From Phenylobacterium haematophilum (lineage in GTDB: Bacteria > Pseudomonadota > Alphaproteobacteria > Caulobacterales > Caulobacteraceae), in contig NZ_JACIDK010000002.1 in assembly GCF_014196295.1 (NCBI RefSeq), positions 682,001 through 746,000 on the forward strand: 64,000 nucleotides of DNA, read 5' to 3'. The notes beneath the pieces were generated by a model. That model did not search any database and had not been told where the DNA came from. It was given only the letters and a program-made list of their open reading frames with translations. Made by a program: the position numbers and the translations under genes. Below are positions 45,184 through 53,321 of the stretch, piece by piece (positions within the stretch are counted from its first letter, which is position 1; every line of letters begins with the position of its first letter).

Positions 45184-46637
45184 GCATGTCGCCGGCGCCT
45201 TTGATCTCCATTCCAAGCGCGCCGGTTCCGGCCGGCGGCGAGGCGACCTGGTTCGAGGGCGCGGGCAAGGCCCGGCTCCGGGCGGCGCTGTTCCCTGCTC
45301 GCGGTCAGGTGCGCGGCTCCATCGTGCTCAGCGGCGGACGCACCGAGCCGATCGAGAAGTATTTCGAGGTCATCGAGGACCTCACCGGGCGCGGCTACGT
45401 CGTTCTGGCGCACGACTGGCGCGGCCAGGGTCTGTCCCATCGCGAACTGCAAGATCGTTTGGCCGGCCACGCGCGCGGCTATGACGCCTTCCTTGCCGAC
45501 TATCGGGCTCTACTGTCCGCCTACGAGGCGCAGCTGCCCAAGCCATGGTTCGCCATCGGCCACTCAATGGGGGGCTGCCTGACTCTGCTGGCGCTGGCCA
45601 AGGGCGAGGCGGCCCGCTTCCAGGGCGCGATCCTCTGTGCCCCGATGCTGGGGCTGCAACTCGGCAAGACGCCGATGACGGCGGCGCGGTTGATGGCCGG
45701 CCTCAACGTTCTGCTCGGCCGCGGCGGCGCTTTCGCGCGGCCGGCCGGCCCGGCTGAAACCTTCGAGACCAACATCCTAACCCACGACCGGGCGCGCTAC
45801 GAGCGGGCCAGGGCGCAGGTTCGCGCCGAGCCGGAGCTCGACCTCGGCGGGCCGACCTGGGGATGGATCGACTTCGCGCTCAAGGCCACGGCCTATCTGT
45901 CGCGACCCGAGAACTTGAAAAGCGTCACGATTCCCGTCGTCATCGTCTCTGCCGAACAGGACAGGCTCGTCGACAACGCCGCCCAGCGCGCGGCCGCGAG
46001 GAACCTGCCTGCTGGCGAGTTCGTCAGTGTCGCCGGCGCGTTCCACGAGATCCTGATGGAGACGGACACAATGCGGAATATCTTCCTGCGTGCGTTGGAC
46101 GCCCTGCTGGGCCGTTCGGCTCCTGCGCCGGCGACGCCCAAGCCGGCTGAGCCGGCCCCTGCGGCCGCGCCGGCTCCCGCACCAGCGCTGACTGCTGACG
46201 CCGAGCCAGGGCCCGCTCCCAAGGCTGCCGAGCCCGCGCCGGTCGCGACGGCAGCCGCGGTGAAGCCGGCCGCCCCGAAGGCCGCGCCGAAGCCGAAGGC
46301 CGAAGCCAAGCCTGCCGCCACGAAGGCCGCGAAACCCAAAGCAGCGCCGGCCGCCAAGCCGGTGGCGAAGACAACGGCTAAGCCTGCTGCCGCGAAGGCG
46401 CCTGCTGCCTCGAAGGCGCCTGCGGCCGTTAAGGCGGCGGCCAAGTCCAAGCCTGCCCCGGCCAAGGCGGCCGCGTCCAAGCCGGCCGCGGCTCCGAAAT
46501 CCGCAGCCAAACCCGCCGCCGCGAAGGCTGCCGCTCCCAAGGCTGCCGCTCCCAAGGCTGCGGCAACGAAGCCTGCAGCGAAGCCGAAGACGACTGCGAA
46601 GCCCGCGGCCGCCAAGAAGGCTCCGGCTAAGAACTAA
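45180..46637 (+). CDS. Lysophospholipase-like alpha/beta-hydrolase with histone-H1-like tail
   Basis: Residues 1-311 form a serine hydrolase of the lysophospholipase/monoglyceride lipase (S33) type: nucleophile Ser129 in GHSMG, Asp261 in SAEQDRLVD, His289 in GAFHEI, and VLAHDWRGQGLS. Residues 312-485 are a low-complexity tail: a Pro/Ala part, then repeats of KPAAAK and KAAAPK type rich in Lys, Ala and Pro, ending KKAPAKN. It looks like the C-terminal tail of histone H1 or of AlgP/PhaF-type proteins. The frame is uninterrupted and the tail ends at a normal stop, so it is not a frameshift. It is coupled to the SCP2 gene. Confidence 0.85.
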   Translation: MSMSPAPLISIPSAPVPAGGEATWFEGAGKARLRAALFPARGQVRGSIVLSGGRTEPIEKYFEVIEDLTGRGYVVLAHDWRGQGLSHRELQDRLAGHARGYDAFLADYRALLSAYEAQLPKPWFAIGHSMGGCLTLLALAKGEAARFQGAILCAPMLGLQLGKTPMTAARLMAGLNVLLGRGGAFARPAGPAETFETNILTHDRARYERARAQVRAEPELDLGGPTWGWIDFALKATAYLSRPENLKSVTIPVVIVSAEQDRLVDNAAQRAAARNLPAGEFVSVAGAFHEILMETDTMRNIFLRALDALLGRSAPAPATPKPAEPAPAAAPAPAPALTADAEPGPAPKAAEPAPVATAAAVKPAAPKAAPKPKAEAKPAATKAAKPKAAPAAKPVAKTTAKPAAAKAPAASKAPAAVKAAAKSKPAPAKAAASKPAAAPKSAAKPAAAKAAAPKAAAPKAAATKPAAKPKTTAKPAAAKKAPAKN

Positions 46638-47453
46638 CTATTTGGCCGAGCGGCGAAGGGCGACCAAGGCCTCGTCGAGGCAGGCCCGGTCCCCGGCGAT
46701 GGCGATCTGTCCACCGTTCGGCCCTACCGGCTGGCCGCGCCAGTTGGTGACAAGGCCGCCGGCCCCCTCGATCAGGGGAATGGCGGATTCGATGTCCCAC
46801 GACTTCAGTCCCGCCTCGATCACCATGTCCATCTTGCCCATGGCGACCATGGCGTATGCGTAGGCGTCGCAGCCGAGCCGGGCCAGCCGCGCAGCCGCGC
46901 GCACCTGGGTCCAGGCGCCCAGTTCGGCGCCGTCGAAGCAGCCTTCGGGATCAGTCGTGGCGATGATCGCGTCAGTCAGCTTGGGACAGGCGCGGACCTT
47001 CAGGGGGGTGACTTGCCCCTTGGCGACCAATCGCGATCCGCCCGCGTGGCCGATGAAGACCTCGTCCAGATGGGGCTGGCCGATGGAGCCCAGGACCGGG
47101 CGGCCCTGGTGGCGCAGGCCGATCAGCGTGGTCCAAAGCGGCAGGCCGGCGATGAACGCGCGGGTGCCGTCGACGGGATCCAGCACCCAGACGAACTCGG
47201 CGGCGGGGCGATCCTCGCCGTATTCCTCCCCGATCACGCCATGATCGGGAAAGCGGGCCGAGATCAGCTTGCGTATCGCCGCCTCCGCGCCCTTGTCGGC
47301 GGCGGTGACGGGGTCGAAGCCGCGCACGCCGCCCTTGTCCTCCAGTCCGTGGTCGGACCGGAAATAGGGCAGGGTCACGCGCGCCGCGGCGGCGTTGAGT
47401 TCGAGAAGAAAGGCGTCGAGTTCGGCCAGACGGCCGGCGGCAAGGGTGGGCAT
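46638..47453 (-). CDS. hisN: Inositol monophosphatase-family phosphatase, likely histidinol-phosphatase
   Basis: The 271-residue Mg2+/Li+-sensitive phosphatase has metal-site motifs GVIGEEYGED and WVLDPVDGTRAFIAGLPLW, and the late WDIESAIPLIEGAGGLVTNWRG. TRAFIAGLPLWTTLIGL matches histidinol-phosphatases of the HisN type more than inositol monophosphatases. It would convert histidinol-phosphate to histidinol. The ATG is at 47453. No other his genes are nearby, so the specific name is moderately certain. Confidence 0.85.
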   Translation of the reverse strand: MPTLAAGRLAELDAFLLELNAAAARVTLPYFRSDHGLEDKGGVRGFDPVTAADKGAEAAIRKLISARFPDHGVIGEEYGEDRPAAEFVWVLDPVDGTRAFIAGLPLWTTLIGLRHQGRPVLGSIGQPHLDEVFIGHAGGSRLVAKGQVTPLKVRACPKLTDAIIATTDPEGCFDGAELGAWTQVRAAARLARLGCDAYAYAMVAMGKMDMVIEAGLKSWDIESAIPLIEGAGGLVTNWRGQPVGPNGGQIAIAGDRACLDEALVALRRSAK

Positions 47454-47533
47454 GGCATCCGCTTTACCTCGCCGCCGGCCTCCGCGATATCCCCATGTCT
47501 GGGATCGCTTGGTCGGGCGCAAGCAGTCGGGCG

Positions 47534-47935
47534 TCAGGCCGCCTCGTGTTCGCCGTTCAGCGACTTGGCGAGGTCGAGCAGGCGGCGGCGCGGACGTTCG
47601 CCGAGCTGATAGTAGGCGCGGATCAAGTCCAGGGTTTCCTTGCTGGCCAGCATCTCGCCGCCGGCCTCGCCCGGGCCTTCGCCCAGCGCATGCTCGCGCT
47701 GCGCAGTGTCGGACAGGCCGTCGTAGAAGTATCCGACCGGCACTTCGAGCGCCTCGGACAGCTGCCACAGACGGGCCGCCGAGATGCGGTTGGCGCCGCA
47801 CTCGTACTTCTGAATTTGCTGGAACCGCACGCCGCAGGCGCCAGCCAGTTGTTGTTGGGTGAGCCCCAGCAGGCGCCGCCGACGGCGCAGTCGCTTGCCG
47901 AGATGAACGTCGATATTGCTGCCCATGGACTCCAT
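47534..47935 (-). CDS. XRE-family helix-turn-helix regulator
   Basis: The 133-residue protein has the N-terminal Cro/CI-type HTH (GKRLRRRRRLLGLTQQQLAGACGVRFQQIQKYECGANRISAARLWQLSEALEV) and a helical C-terminal part with ERPRRRLLDLAKSL. This form is widespread and often multi-copy in Caulobacterales and rhizobia. Start codon choice lies between ATG 47935 (MESMGSN) and the ATG three codons on (47926). It is divergent from the lpxL-type gene 125 bases away. Confidence 0.88.
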   Translation of the reverse strand: MESMGSNIDVHLGKRLRRRRRLLGLTQQQLAGACGVRFQQIQKYECGANRISAARLWQLSEALEVPVGYFYDGLSDTAQREHALGEGPGEAGGEMLASKETLDLIRAYYQLGERPRRRLLDLAKSLNGEHEAA

Positions 47936-48060
47936 CGCCCCAATCCCTCTGCTTGCCGCCCGTCCCAAAGCGAGACGGCCTGCAGGGAAATTCGCAAGTC
48001 GCGCGCCAAGCGAGCGCTGTTCGCGTTGCGCGACAGGGAACGACGCGACTAGTAGAGGAC

Positions 48061-48975
48061 ATGACGCAGGCCAAGCCCCCGGTGGCGCAGGATCTTTTGT
48101 GGCGGTTGGAGGCCCTGGCCTTCGATGTGGTGATCGCCTTCGCGCGGATGTTGCCGGTCGATCTCGTGTCGGATTTCGGCGCGTGGTTCTTCAAGACCGT
48201 TGGCCCGTTGACCAGCGCCCAGAAGGTGGCGGAGACGAATCTGCGCATCGCCTTTCCCGAGGCGTCAGACGCGGAGATCGCCGACCTGCTGAAGGCGCAG
48301 TGGGACAATACCGGCCGCACCTTCCTCGAACTGCTGATCATGGACCGGATCATCGGCTCGCCCGGCCGGGTCGAGATCGTAAACGGCCAACGCTTCGACG
48401 AAATCGCCGCCAACCAGGAGCCGGTGGTGTTCGTTTCGGGCCACTTCGCCAATTTCGAGGTGATGCCGGCGGCGATCGTCAATTCACCGGTGAAGTGCCA
48501 GATCACCTATCGGGCGATGAACAATCCGCATGTCGAGAAGCGGGTGCGCGATTATCGATTCCGTTACGGCGTCCGCTACTTTGCGCCCAAGGGCGGCGAC
48601 GGCGCGCGCGAACTCCTGGCCGCGCTCGGGCGCGGCGAGTCGGTGGCGCTGATGAACGATCAGAAATTCAACGGCGGTGTGGCGGCGCCGTTCTTCGGCG
48701 TGACCTGCCACACCGCGCCGGGGCCCTCGCGCTTGGCGCTGCGCTTCAACACAGTGCTGCAGCCGATGTCGGTCCAGCGGGGGCGCAAGGCGCGCTTTCG
48801 AGTGGTGGTGCACGATCCGATCCACCTGGAGCACACTGGCAACACCACCGCCGACATCGACGCGGGGGTGCGCAAGATCAACGCCATGATCGAGGGGTGG
48901 GTGCGCGAACGGCCTGCGGAGTGGTTCTGGACCCACAAGCGCTGGCCGAACGAGACCTACCGGCGCAATCGCTAG
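48061..48975 (+). CDS. Lipid A lauroyl/myristoyl acyltransferase (LpxL/HtrB family)
   Basis: The 304-residue inner-membrane acyltransferase adds a secondary acyl chain to lipid A. The catalytic H-x4-E is in FVSGHFANFEVMP. Other family segments are VAETNLRIAFPEASDAEI, QWDNTGRTFLELL, VALMNDQKFNGGVAAPFFG and EWFWTHKRWPNE. A GAGG ribosome site precedes the ATG at 48061; the longer frame to 47953 runs back toward the XRE gene and lacks family sequence. Which acyl chain it uses cannot be told. Confidence 0.93.
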   Translation: MTQAKPPVAQDLLWRLEALAFDVVIAFARMLPVDLVSDFGAWFFKTVGPLTSAQKVAETNLRIAFPEASDAEIADLLKAQWDNTGRTFLELLIMDRIIGSPGRVEIVNGQRFDEIAANQEPVVFVSGHFANFEVMPAAIVNSPVKCQITYRAMNNPHVEKRVRDYRFRYGVRYFAPKGGDGARELLAALGRGESVALMNDQKFNGGVAAPFFGVTCHTAPGPSRLALRFNTVLQPMSVQRGRKARFRVVVHDPIHLEHTGNTTADIDAGVRKINAMIEGWVRERPAEWFWTHKRWPNETYRRNR

Positions 48976-49718
48976 GCCGCAGCCGGGCCGCGCGCCCCCA
49001 CCATCAGCATCGGGTTCATGTGCCGCCCGCGCCACTTCAGCCGCCAGCACAGGTGCGGTCCGGTCGCCCGGCCGGTGGAACCGACCGCGCCGAGGCGCTG
49101 GCCGCGGGCTAGAATCTGCCCGCTGGAGACGTCGACGCTGCTGAGGTGCAGGTAGGCTGACACCAGCCCCTGGCCGTGGTCGATCATGACCAGTCCGCCC
49201 TCGAACAGCATGCCGGGATCGGCCAGCACTACGAGGCCGCCGGCGGGGGTCGACACGGGCGTACCGGTGGGAGCGGCCAGATCGATTCCGTAGTGGGGCG
49301 GGCGCGGGCGCCCGTCGATTATCCGCTGACCGCCGAAGCGCGCGGTGACCCGAAAGTCCCGCAACGGCGCGGAGAAGCCGCTCTTGAAGTCGTCGCGGTC
49401 GGTGACGCTGGCGAAGGCGGCGGCCTTGCGCTTGGTTTCGTCGGCGATCCGGGCTTCGAGCTCGGGGCTCGCCTGGCCCTGATAGACCCGTCGCAGGCCC
49501 TTGATGCGCTGAATGTCGTATTCGGCGCGGTCGATCTGCAGCTGGCGCACGACGTCGGCGCCGCGCGCGTCGATGCGCAACTGGGCGCTGGGTCCGGCGT
49601 CACGGTCGAAGCCGAGATAGAAGAACCCCTCGTCCGAGGCGCGGGTGAGCATTTGGCCGTCGAGGAACACCTTGGCGCGCGGCGAGGTGCGACCGATAGC
49701 GAAGCCGCTTTGCTGCAT
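48972..49718 (-). CDS. M23-family (LytM) peptidase; true N-terminus probably further upstream
   Basis: The C-terminal half is a LytM domain: HYGIDLAAPTGTPVSTPAGG, HGQGLVSAYLHLSS and GATGPHLCWRLKWRG, with zinc ligands HxxxD and the later HLC; such enzymes cut peptidoglycan cross-links. The first ATG is at 49718, but the open frame continues upstream into a textbook signal peptide, NRRTAVLGLASAALAAPARA, with no ATG, GTG or TTG before it. A CTG at 49805 stands where the start would be expected. From ATG 49718 the product would lack an export signal. The preceding DUF2093 gene ends just upstream, so translational coupling may help an unusual start. Confidence 0.82.
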   Translation of the reverse strand: MQQSGFAIGRTSPRAKVFLDGQMLTRASDEGFFYLGFDRDAGPSAQLRIDARGADVVRQLQIDRAEYDIQRIKGLRRVYQGQASPELEARIADETKRKAAAFASVTDRDDFKSGFSAPLRDFRVTARFGGQRIIDGRPRPPHYGIDLAAPTGTPVSTPAGGLVVLADPGMLFEGGLVMIDHGQGLVSAYLHLSSVDVSSGQILARGQRLGAVGSTGRATGPHLCWRLKWRGRHMNPMLMVGARGPAAA

Positions 49719-49812
49719 GCGTCCGTTCAGCGCCAGATCCGCTGCCCGAGCAGGAGCGGCGAGTGCGGCGGAGGCCAGCCCGAGAACCGCCGTGCGGCGG
49801 TTCAGCGGTACG

Positions 49813-50031
49813 TCAGGGATGCAGCTCTTTCCACCGCGCCAGCGCTTCGACCGGCGTGGCGTAGGCTTCCTGGAGGGCTGGGTTCCAGTAGCGAAGGGCC
49901 TCCACCGGGATCTTCACCTTCGAGACGGCGCAGATCACGTAGCGTCCCGGCTTGAGCACGACGAATTCGCCGTCGCCGTAGTGGAGCGAGGCGATATCGG
50001 AGCCGGTGAGGTCGCGGTCGTGGGCGTTCAT
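49813..50031 (-). CDS. DUF2093 family protein
   Basis: The 72-residue protein matches DUF2093, a short alphaproteobacterial family: LHYGDGEFVVLKPGRYVICAVS, KVKIPVEALRYWNPALQEAY, with the region GYVICAV similar to a zinc-knuckle-less beta strand pair. Function is unknown. The ATG at 50031 gives the family N-terminus; the upstream extension to 50127 is not supported. It lies between xseA and the M23 gene on the same strand, an arrangement common in this group. Confidence 0.88.
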   Translation of the reverse strand: MNAHDRDLTGSDIASLHYGDGEFVVLKPGRYVICAVSKVKIPVEALRYWNPALQEAYATPVEALARWKELHP

Positions 50032-50077
50032 GAGGTCTATGTAGCGCGCCGTGCGCGGCGAGAACAGGGCGTCGCGG

Positions 50078-51538
50078 CTAGAACAGGTCGCCCTGGTTTG
50101 ACGGGGCAGGCGGCGGCTTGGGCGCACGAGCCGGCTTTGGCGCCGCCGAGGGGACCGCCGGCGGCGGGGGCGCGCTGGGCGTCCCGTCGATGGTCGCTTC
50201 GCGGCTCTGGTCGGCGAAGACCAGTTTCACGCCCTCGCCGCTGACCAGCGAGGCGCCTTCGCGCACCAGCGATCCATCCGGGCGATGCACGCGGGCGAAA
50301 CCGCGCTTCAAGGGCGCGCTGGGGTCTACCGAAGCATAGAGCTTGGCGAGGCTGGAGAGCCGCTCAGCGGTGCGGTCTAGACCGCGCTCCATCGCCGGCT
50401 TCAGCCGCAGGACCAGCCGCGCGAGCCGGTCGGCGTGAACTTGCTGCGGCCGCTGGAGCAGACCGGGCGACAGCCGCGAAGAGACCCGCACCAGGTCGGT
50501 GTGATGCGCCGCGACGTTGCGCGACAGTCCCGCGCCCAGCCGGCTCGAGGCGAGGTTGAACCGCTGGGCCGCCATTTCGACCAGGTCCGGCACGCGGGCC
50601 AGCGCACGCCCGGCATGCTCGACGCGGCCGCGGCGGTCCTCGACCGTGCGTCCGCCGCAGCGGTGCAGGCGCCCCGAGAGGTCGCCGATATAGGCCTTAA
50701 GCTCGGCCAGGACCGGTGTGGCCATCTCGGCCGCGGCAGTGGGGGTCGGCGCGCGCCGATCGGAGACGAAGTCGATCAGGGTGGTGTCGGTCTCGTGTCC
50801 GACGGCCGAGATCAGCGGGATGGTCCCCGCGGCCACGGCGCGGGCCAGGGCCTCGTCGTTGAAGGCCCATAGGTCTTCGACCGAACCGCCGCCGCGGGCC
50901 ACGATAAGCACGTCGGGCCGGGGCACGGGGCCGTCCGCAGCCATGGCGTTGAAGCGGGCGATGGCGTTGGCGACCTGCCCGGCGGCCGCATCGCCCTGGA
51001 CCACGACCGGCCAGACGATGACCCGGCAGGGCCAGCGGTCGCGGATGCGATGCAGGATGTCGCGGATCACCGCGCCGGTCGGGCTGGTGATGACCCCGAC
51101 CACGGCCGGCATGGTCGGCAGCGGACGCTTGCGCGCCTGCTCGAACAGGCCCTCGCCGTGCAGCTTGGCCTTCAGCCGCTCAAGCTGCGCCAGCAGCGCG
51201 CCGACGCCGGCGGCTTCCATGGTCTCGATGACCATCTGATAGCGCGAGCCGGCCGGATAGGTGGTGATCTTGCCGGTGACCACGACCTCCATGCCCTGCT
51301 GGGGGCGGATGGAGAGGTTCTTGACCGACCCCTTCCAGACGACGCCGTCGATGGCGGCGCGCTCGTCCTTGATGGTCAGGTATACGTGGCCGTTGGAGTG
51401 GTGAGTGACCTTCGAAAGCTCGCCGCGCAGCCGGACGAATCCGTAAGCGTCCTCGAGGGTGCGCTTCAGGGCGAAGGCCAGCTCGGAAACCGAATAGGCC
51501 TTGGCGTTGCTGTCGGTGTCGGTCGCGACGTCGGTCAT
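50078..51538 (-). CDS. xseA: Exodeoxyribonuclease VII large subunit
   Basis: The 486-residue nuclease subunit degrades single-stranded DNA together with XseB. An N-terminal OB-fold is at about 10-110 ([37 protein letters not shown]). The catalytic region has [18 protein letters not shown], the [20 protein letters not shown] motif, and [24 protein letters not shown] coiled coil precedes the short C-terminal domain with [17 protein letters not shown] Pro/Ala tail ends NQGDLF. xseB is not in the window. Confidence 0.95.
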   Translation of the reverse strand: MTDVATDTDSNAKAYSVSELAFALKRTLEDAYGFVRLRGELSKVTHHSNGHVYLTIKDERAAIDGVVWKGSVKNLSIRPQQGMEVVVTGKITTYPAGSRYQMVIETMEAAGVGALLAQLERLKAKLHGEGLFEQARKRPLPTMPAVVGVITSPTGAVIRDILHRIRDRWPCRVIVWPVVVQGDAAAGQVANAIARFNAMAADGPVPRPDVLIVARGGGSVEDLWAFNDEALARAVAAGTIPLISAVGHETDTTLIDFVSDRRAPTPTAAAEMATPVLAELKAYIGDLSGRLHRCGGRTVEDRRGRVEHAGRALARVPDLVEMAAQRFNLASSRLGAGLSRNVAAHHTDLVRVSSRLSPGLLQRPQQVHADRLARLVLRLKPAMERGLDRTAERLSSLAKLYASVDPSAPLKRGFARVHRPDGSLVREGASLVSGEGVKLVFADQSREATIDGTPSAPPPPAVPSAAPKPARAPKPPPAPSNQGDLF

Positions 51539-51565
51539 AGGGCAGAGATAGCGGCGTGCGCCGTC

Positions 51566-51620
51566 AAAAAGAAGTTCGGGCGCGCCCGGCAGCGAAGCTG
51601 CCGCATGGCGCGCCCGGAAC
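51566..51620 (-). terminator. Family B palindrome acting as gcrA terminator
   Basis: GTTC-GGGCGCGCC (51574 on) pairs with GGCGCGCCC-GGAAC (to 51620). An inner stem CGGCAGC-GAA-GCTGCCG carries the CGAAGC tip seen in family B repeats, and an ACCCATCC remnant follows. On the minus strand the hairpin is followed by CTTCTTTTTG. It lies between gcrA and xseA. Confidence 0.75.
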
Positions 51621-51635
51621 CCATCCCCCCGGATA

Positions 51636-52151
51636 CTAGATGTAGCGGCGCAGCGAGCGGGCCAGTTCGTTGGCGCCGCCGCGCTTCTTGGTCTGCACCG
51701 GCTGGTAGGCGACGCGGGCGTGCTCCATGCAGTAGGGGCCCTCGTCCTGCCGGCGACCGCAGAAGGTGAAGCTGTCGCTCGACGGATCGCCGATCGGCCA
51801 CTTGCACATGTGGGCGCCCAAGGTCAGCACCGTCGCGGTGCCCGGGGCTTCCTCGACGTAGCGCACCGGCGCCGGCGCCGGGGTCGGCGCGGCCGCGGCG
51901 ACCGCGGTCGGCTCGGCGATGCGGCGCGGCGCGGCCGGGGCCGCGGCGGCAGGACGGGCCGGACGCGGCGCCTTGAACGCCGGGCGAGCCGGCTTCGACG
52001 GCGCGGCGCGCCCCGACAGGCCCAGGCGATGGACCTTGCCGATGACGGCGTTGCGAGTCACCCCGCCCAATTGTTTCGCGATCTGGCTGGCCGAAAGGCC
52101 GTCTTGCCAGAGTTTCTTCAGACTCTCGACGCGTTCGTCAGTCCAACCCAT
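51636..52151 (-). CDS. gcrA: Cell-cycle transcriptional regulator GcrA
   Basis: The 171-residue GcrA binds sigma-70-RNA polymerase and activates promoters carrying CcrM-methylated GANTC sites. The N-terminal DNA-binding motif [40 protein letters not shown] is essentially invariant; a Pro/Ala linker spans about 50-110; the C-terminal sigma-interacting part contains [19 protein letters not shown] and [12 protein letters not shown]. Its presence marks the organism as an alphaproteobacterium with the CtrA-DnaA-CcrM circuit. Control sites lie upstream. Confidence 0.97.
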   Translation of the reverse strand: MGWTDERVESLKKLWQDGLSASQIAKQLGGVTRNAVIGKVHRLGLSGRAAPSKPARPAFKAPRPARPAAAAPAAPRRIAEPTAVAAAAPTPAPAPVRYVEEAPGTATVLTLGAHMCKWPIGDPSSDSFTFCGRRQDEGPYCMEHARVAYQPVQTKKRGGANELARSLRRYI

Positions 52152-52270
52152 GTCTGGCCTCCACCCGCTTGCAAGCTTTCCCAGCGCCGCCCCCGCGGGT
52201 GGCCAGGATCTACATCTTGTGGCAGTCCGAAAGTCCGACCGCCATCAACTACTAGATATCGTAACTCATC

Positions 52271-52336
52271 CATTAACGGCCACAATAGGCGCCCTCAGCT
52301 TCGTCCACAGAAACCAGATATTGATTCTGTCCACAG
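52271..52336 (-). promoter_or_regulatory. gcrA control region: TTAAC half-site, two DnaA-box-like sites, GANTC
   Basis: In the 254-base gap between gcrA and the ABC permease lie a CtrA-type half-site TTAAC (52273-52277), two TCCACAG cores (52301-52310 and 52327-52336, each two mismatches from TTATCCACA) and one GATTC methylation site (52323-52327). In Caulobacter gcrA is activated by DnaA and repressed by CtrA, and these sites fit that control. Confidence 0.5.
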
Positions 52337-52405
52337 GGTTCGCCCGAAAAGCGGCGCCGTGACGGGCGCTTGCGAAGTTCCGAAAGCGGGCGCACATCCT
52401 GGGCC

Positions 52406-53227
52406 ATGAAGGACATGCCCGCCGCCGACGCCGTCATCCCGCCTCAGCCCCGCAACTATCACGGGTTCAATTGGGCCGGATTCGGAACCCTCTACACCCG
52501 CGAGGTGCGCCGCTTCTGGAAAGTGGGCATGCAGACCCTGGCCGCCCCGGTGGTGACGGCGCTGCTCTACATGATGGTGTTCGTGGTCGCCGTGCGTGGC
52601 GCGGCCCCGCCGATCCATGGGACGCCGTTCGCGGTGTTCGTGGCGCCGGGCCTGATCATGATGCAGGTCCTCAACAACGCCTTCGCCAACTCCTCGTCCT
52701 CGCTTCTGCAGGCCAAGTTCAACGGCTTGGTCGGCGACTTCATGACCCCGCCGCTGACGCCTGTGGAGCAGGTGCTGGCCTTCGCGCTCGGCGCGGCGAC
52801 GCGCGGCGTGGTGGTCGGGGCGGTGACCTTCGCCGCGATCCTGCCGTTCGCGGCTCTGCCGATCACCCATATCTGGGCGGTGCTCTATTTCGGGATCGGC
52901 GCGGCGCTGATCCTGGGGATGCTGGGCATCATGGCCGGGCTCTGGGCCGAGAAGTTCGACCACATGGCGGTGGTCACCAACTTCATCATCATGCCCCTGA
53001 CCTTCCTGTCGGGGACCTTCTACCTGGTCGACAAGCTGCCCGAGCCGTTCCGCACGGCCAGCCACTACAACCCGTTCTTCTACCTGATCGACGGCTTCCG
53101 CTACGGCTTCATCGGCCATGCGGAAGGCTCGCTGATCGCCGGGGTCGGTATGACCGCGGGCCTGGTGATCGCCTTCGCCTGCCTGTGCCTCTGGATGTTC
53201 GAGACCGGCTACAAGCTGAAGACCTGA
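52406..53227 (+). CDS. ABC-2 type transporter permease
   Basis: The 273-residue protein has six membrane segments and the ABC-2 family pattern: YTREVRRFWKVGMQTLAAPVVTALLYMMVFVVA at the start, VFVAPGLIMMQVLNNAFANSSSSLLQAK, LPITHIWAVLYFGIGAAL and NFIIMPLTFLSGTFYLVDKLPE. It is the permease half of an exporter, substrate unknown. The ATPase gene is not beside it, either because it is encoded elsewhere or because the protein pairs with a shared ATPase. A perfect terminator follows. Confidence 0.88.
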   Translation: MKDMPAADAVIPPQPRNYHGFNWAGFGTLYTREVRRFWKVGMQTLAAPVVTALLYMMVFVVAVRGAAPPIHGTPFAVFVAPGLIMMQVLNNAFANSSSSLLQAKFNGLVGDFMTPPLTPVEQVLAFALGAATRGVVVGAVTFAAILPFAALPITHIWAVLYFGIGAALILGMLGIMAGLWAEKFDHMAVVTNFIIMPLTFLSGTFYLVDKLPEPFRTASHYNPFFYLIDGFRYGFIGHAEGSLIAGVGMTAGLVIAFACLCLWMFETGYKLKT

Positions 53228-53251
53228 AGCCATCCCTCCTGTCGACCTGCC

Positions 53252-53279
53252 AAAGCCCTCCCGTCTGGGAGGGCTTTTT
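53252..53279 (+). terminator. Intrinsic terminator after the ABC permease
   Basis: AAAGCCCTCCC and GGGAGGGCTTT form an 11-bp stem with loop GTCT, followed by further T residues. It starts 25 bases after the stop. Confidence 0.92.
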
Positions 53280-53298
53280 CATGTTGTGCCATCCATAT

Positions 53299-53321
53299 TG
53301 ATGTTATATTGACTTACATCA
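53299..53321. promoter_or_regulatory. Inverted repeat over the TetR start codon, likely auto-operator
   Basis: TGATGT (53299-53304) and ACATCA (53316-53321) are perfect 6-base half-sites 11 bases apart in an unusually AT-rich patch that also holds TATATT. The right half overlaps the ATG, so binding would block initiation of the TetR-VOC operon. Confidence 0.5.

Noticed and set aside
46110-46637. Frameshift or misassembly explaining the Lys/Ala/Pro tail
   Set aside because: The frame is continuous and the repeats are in register as KPAAAK-type units to a normal stop, so it reads as genuine coding sequence.
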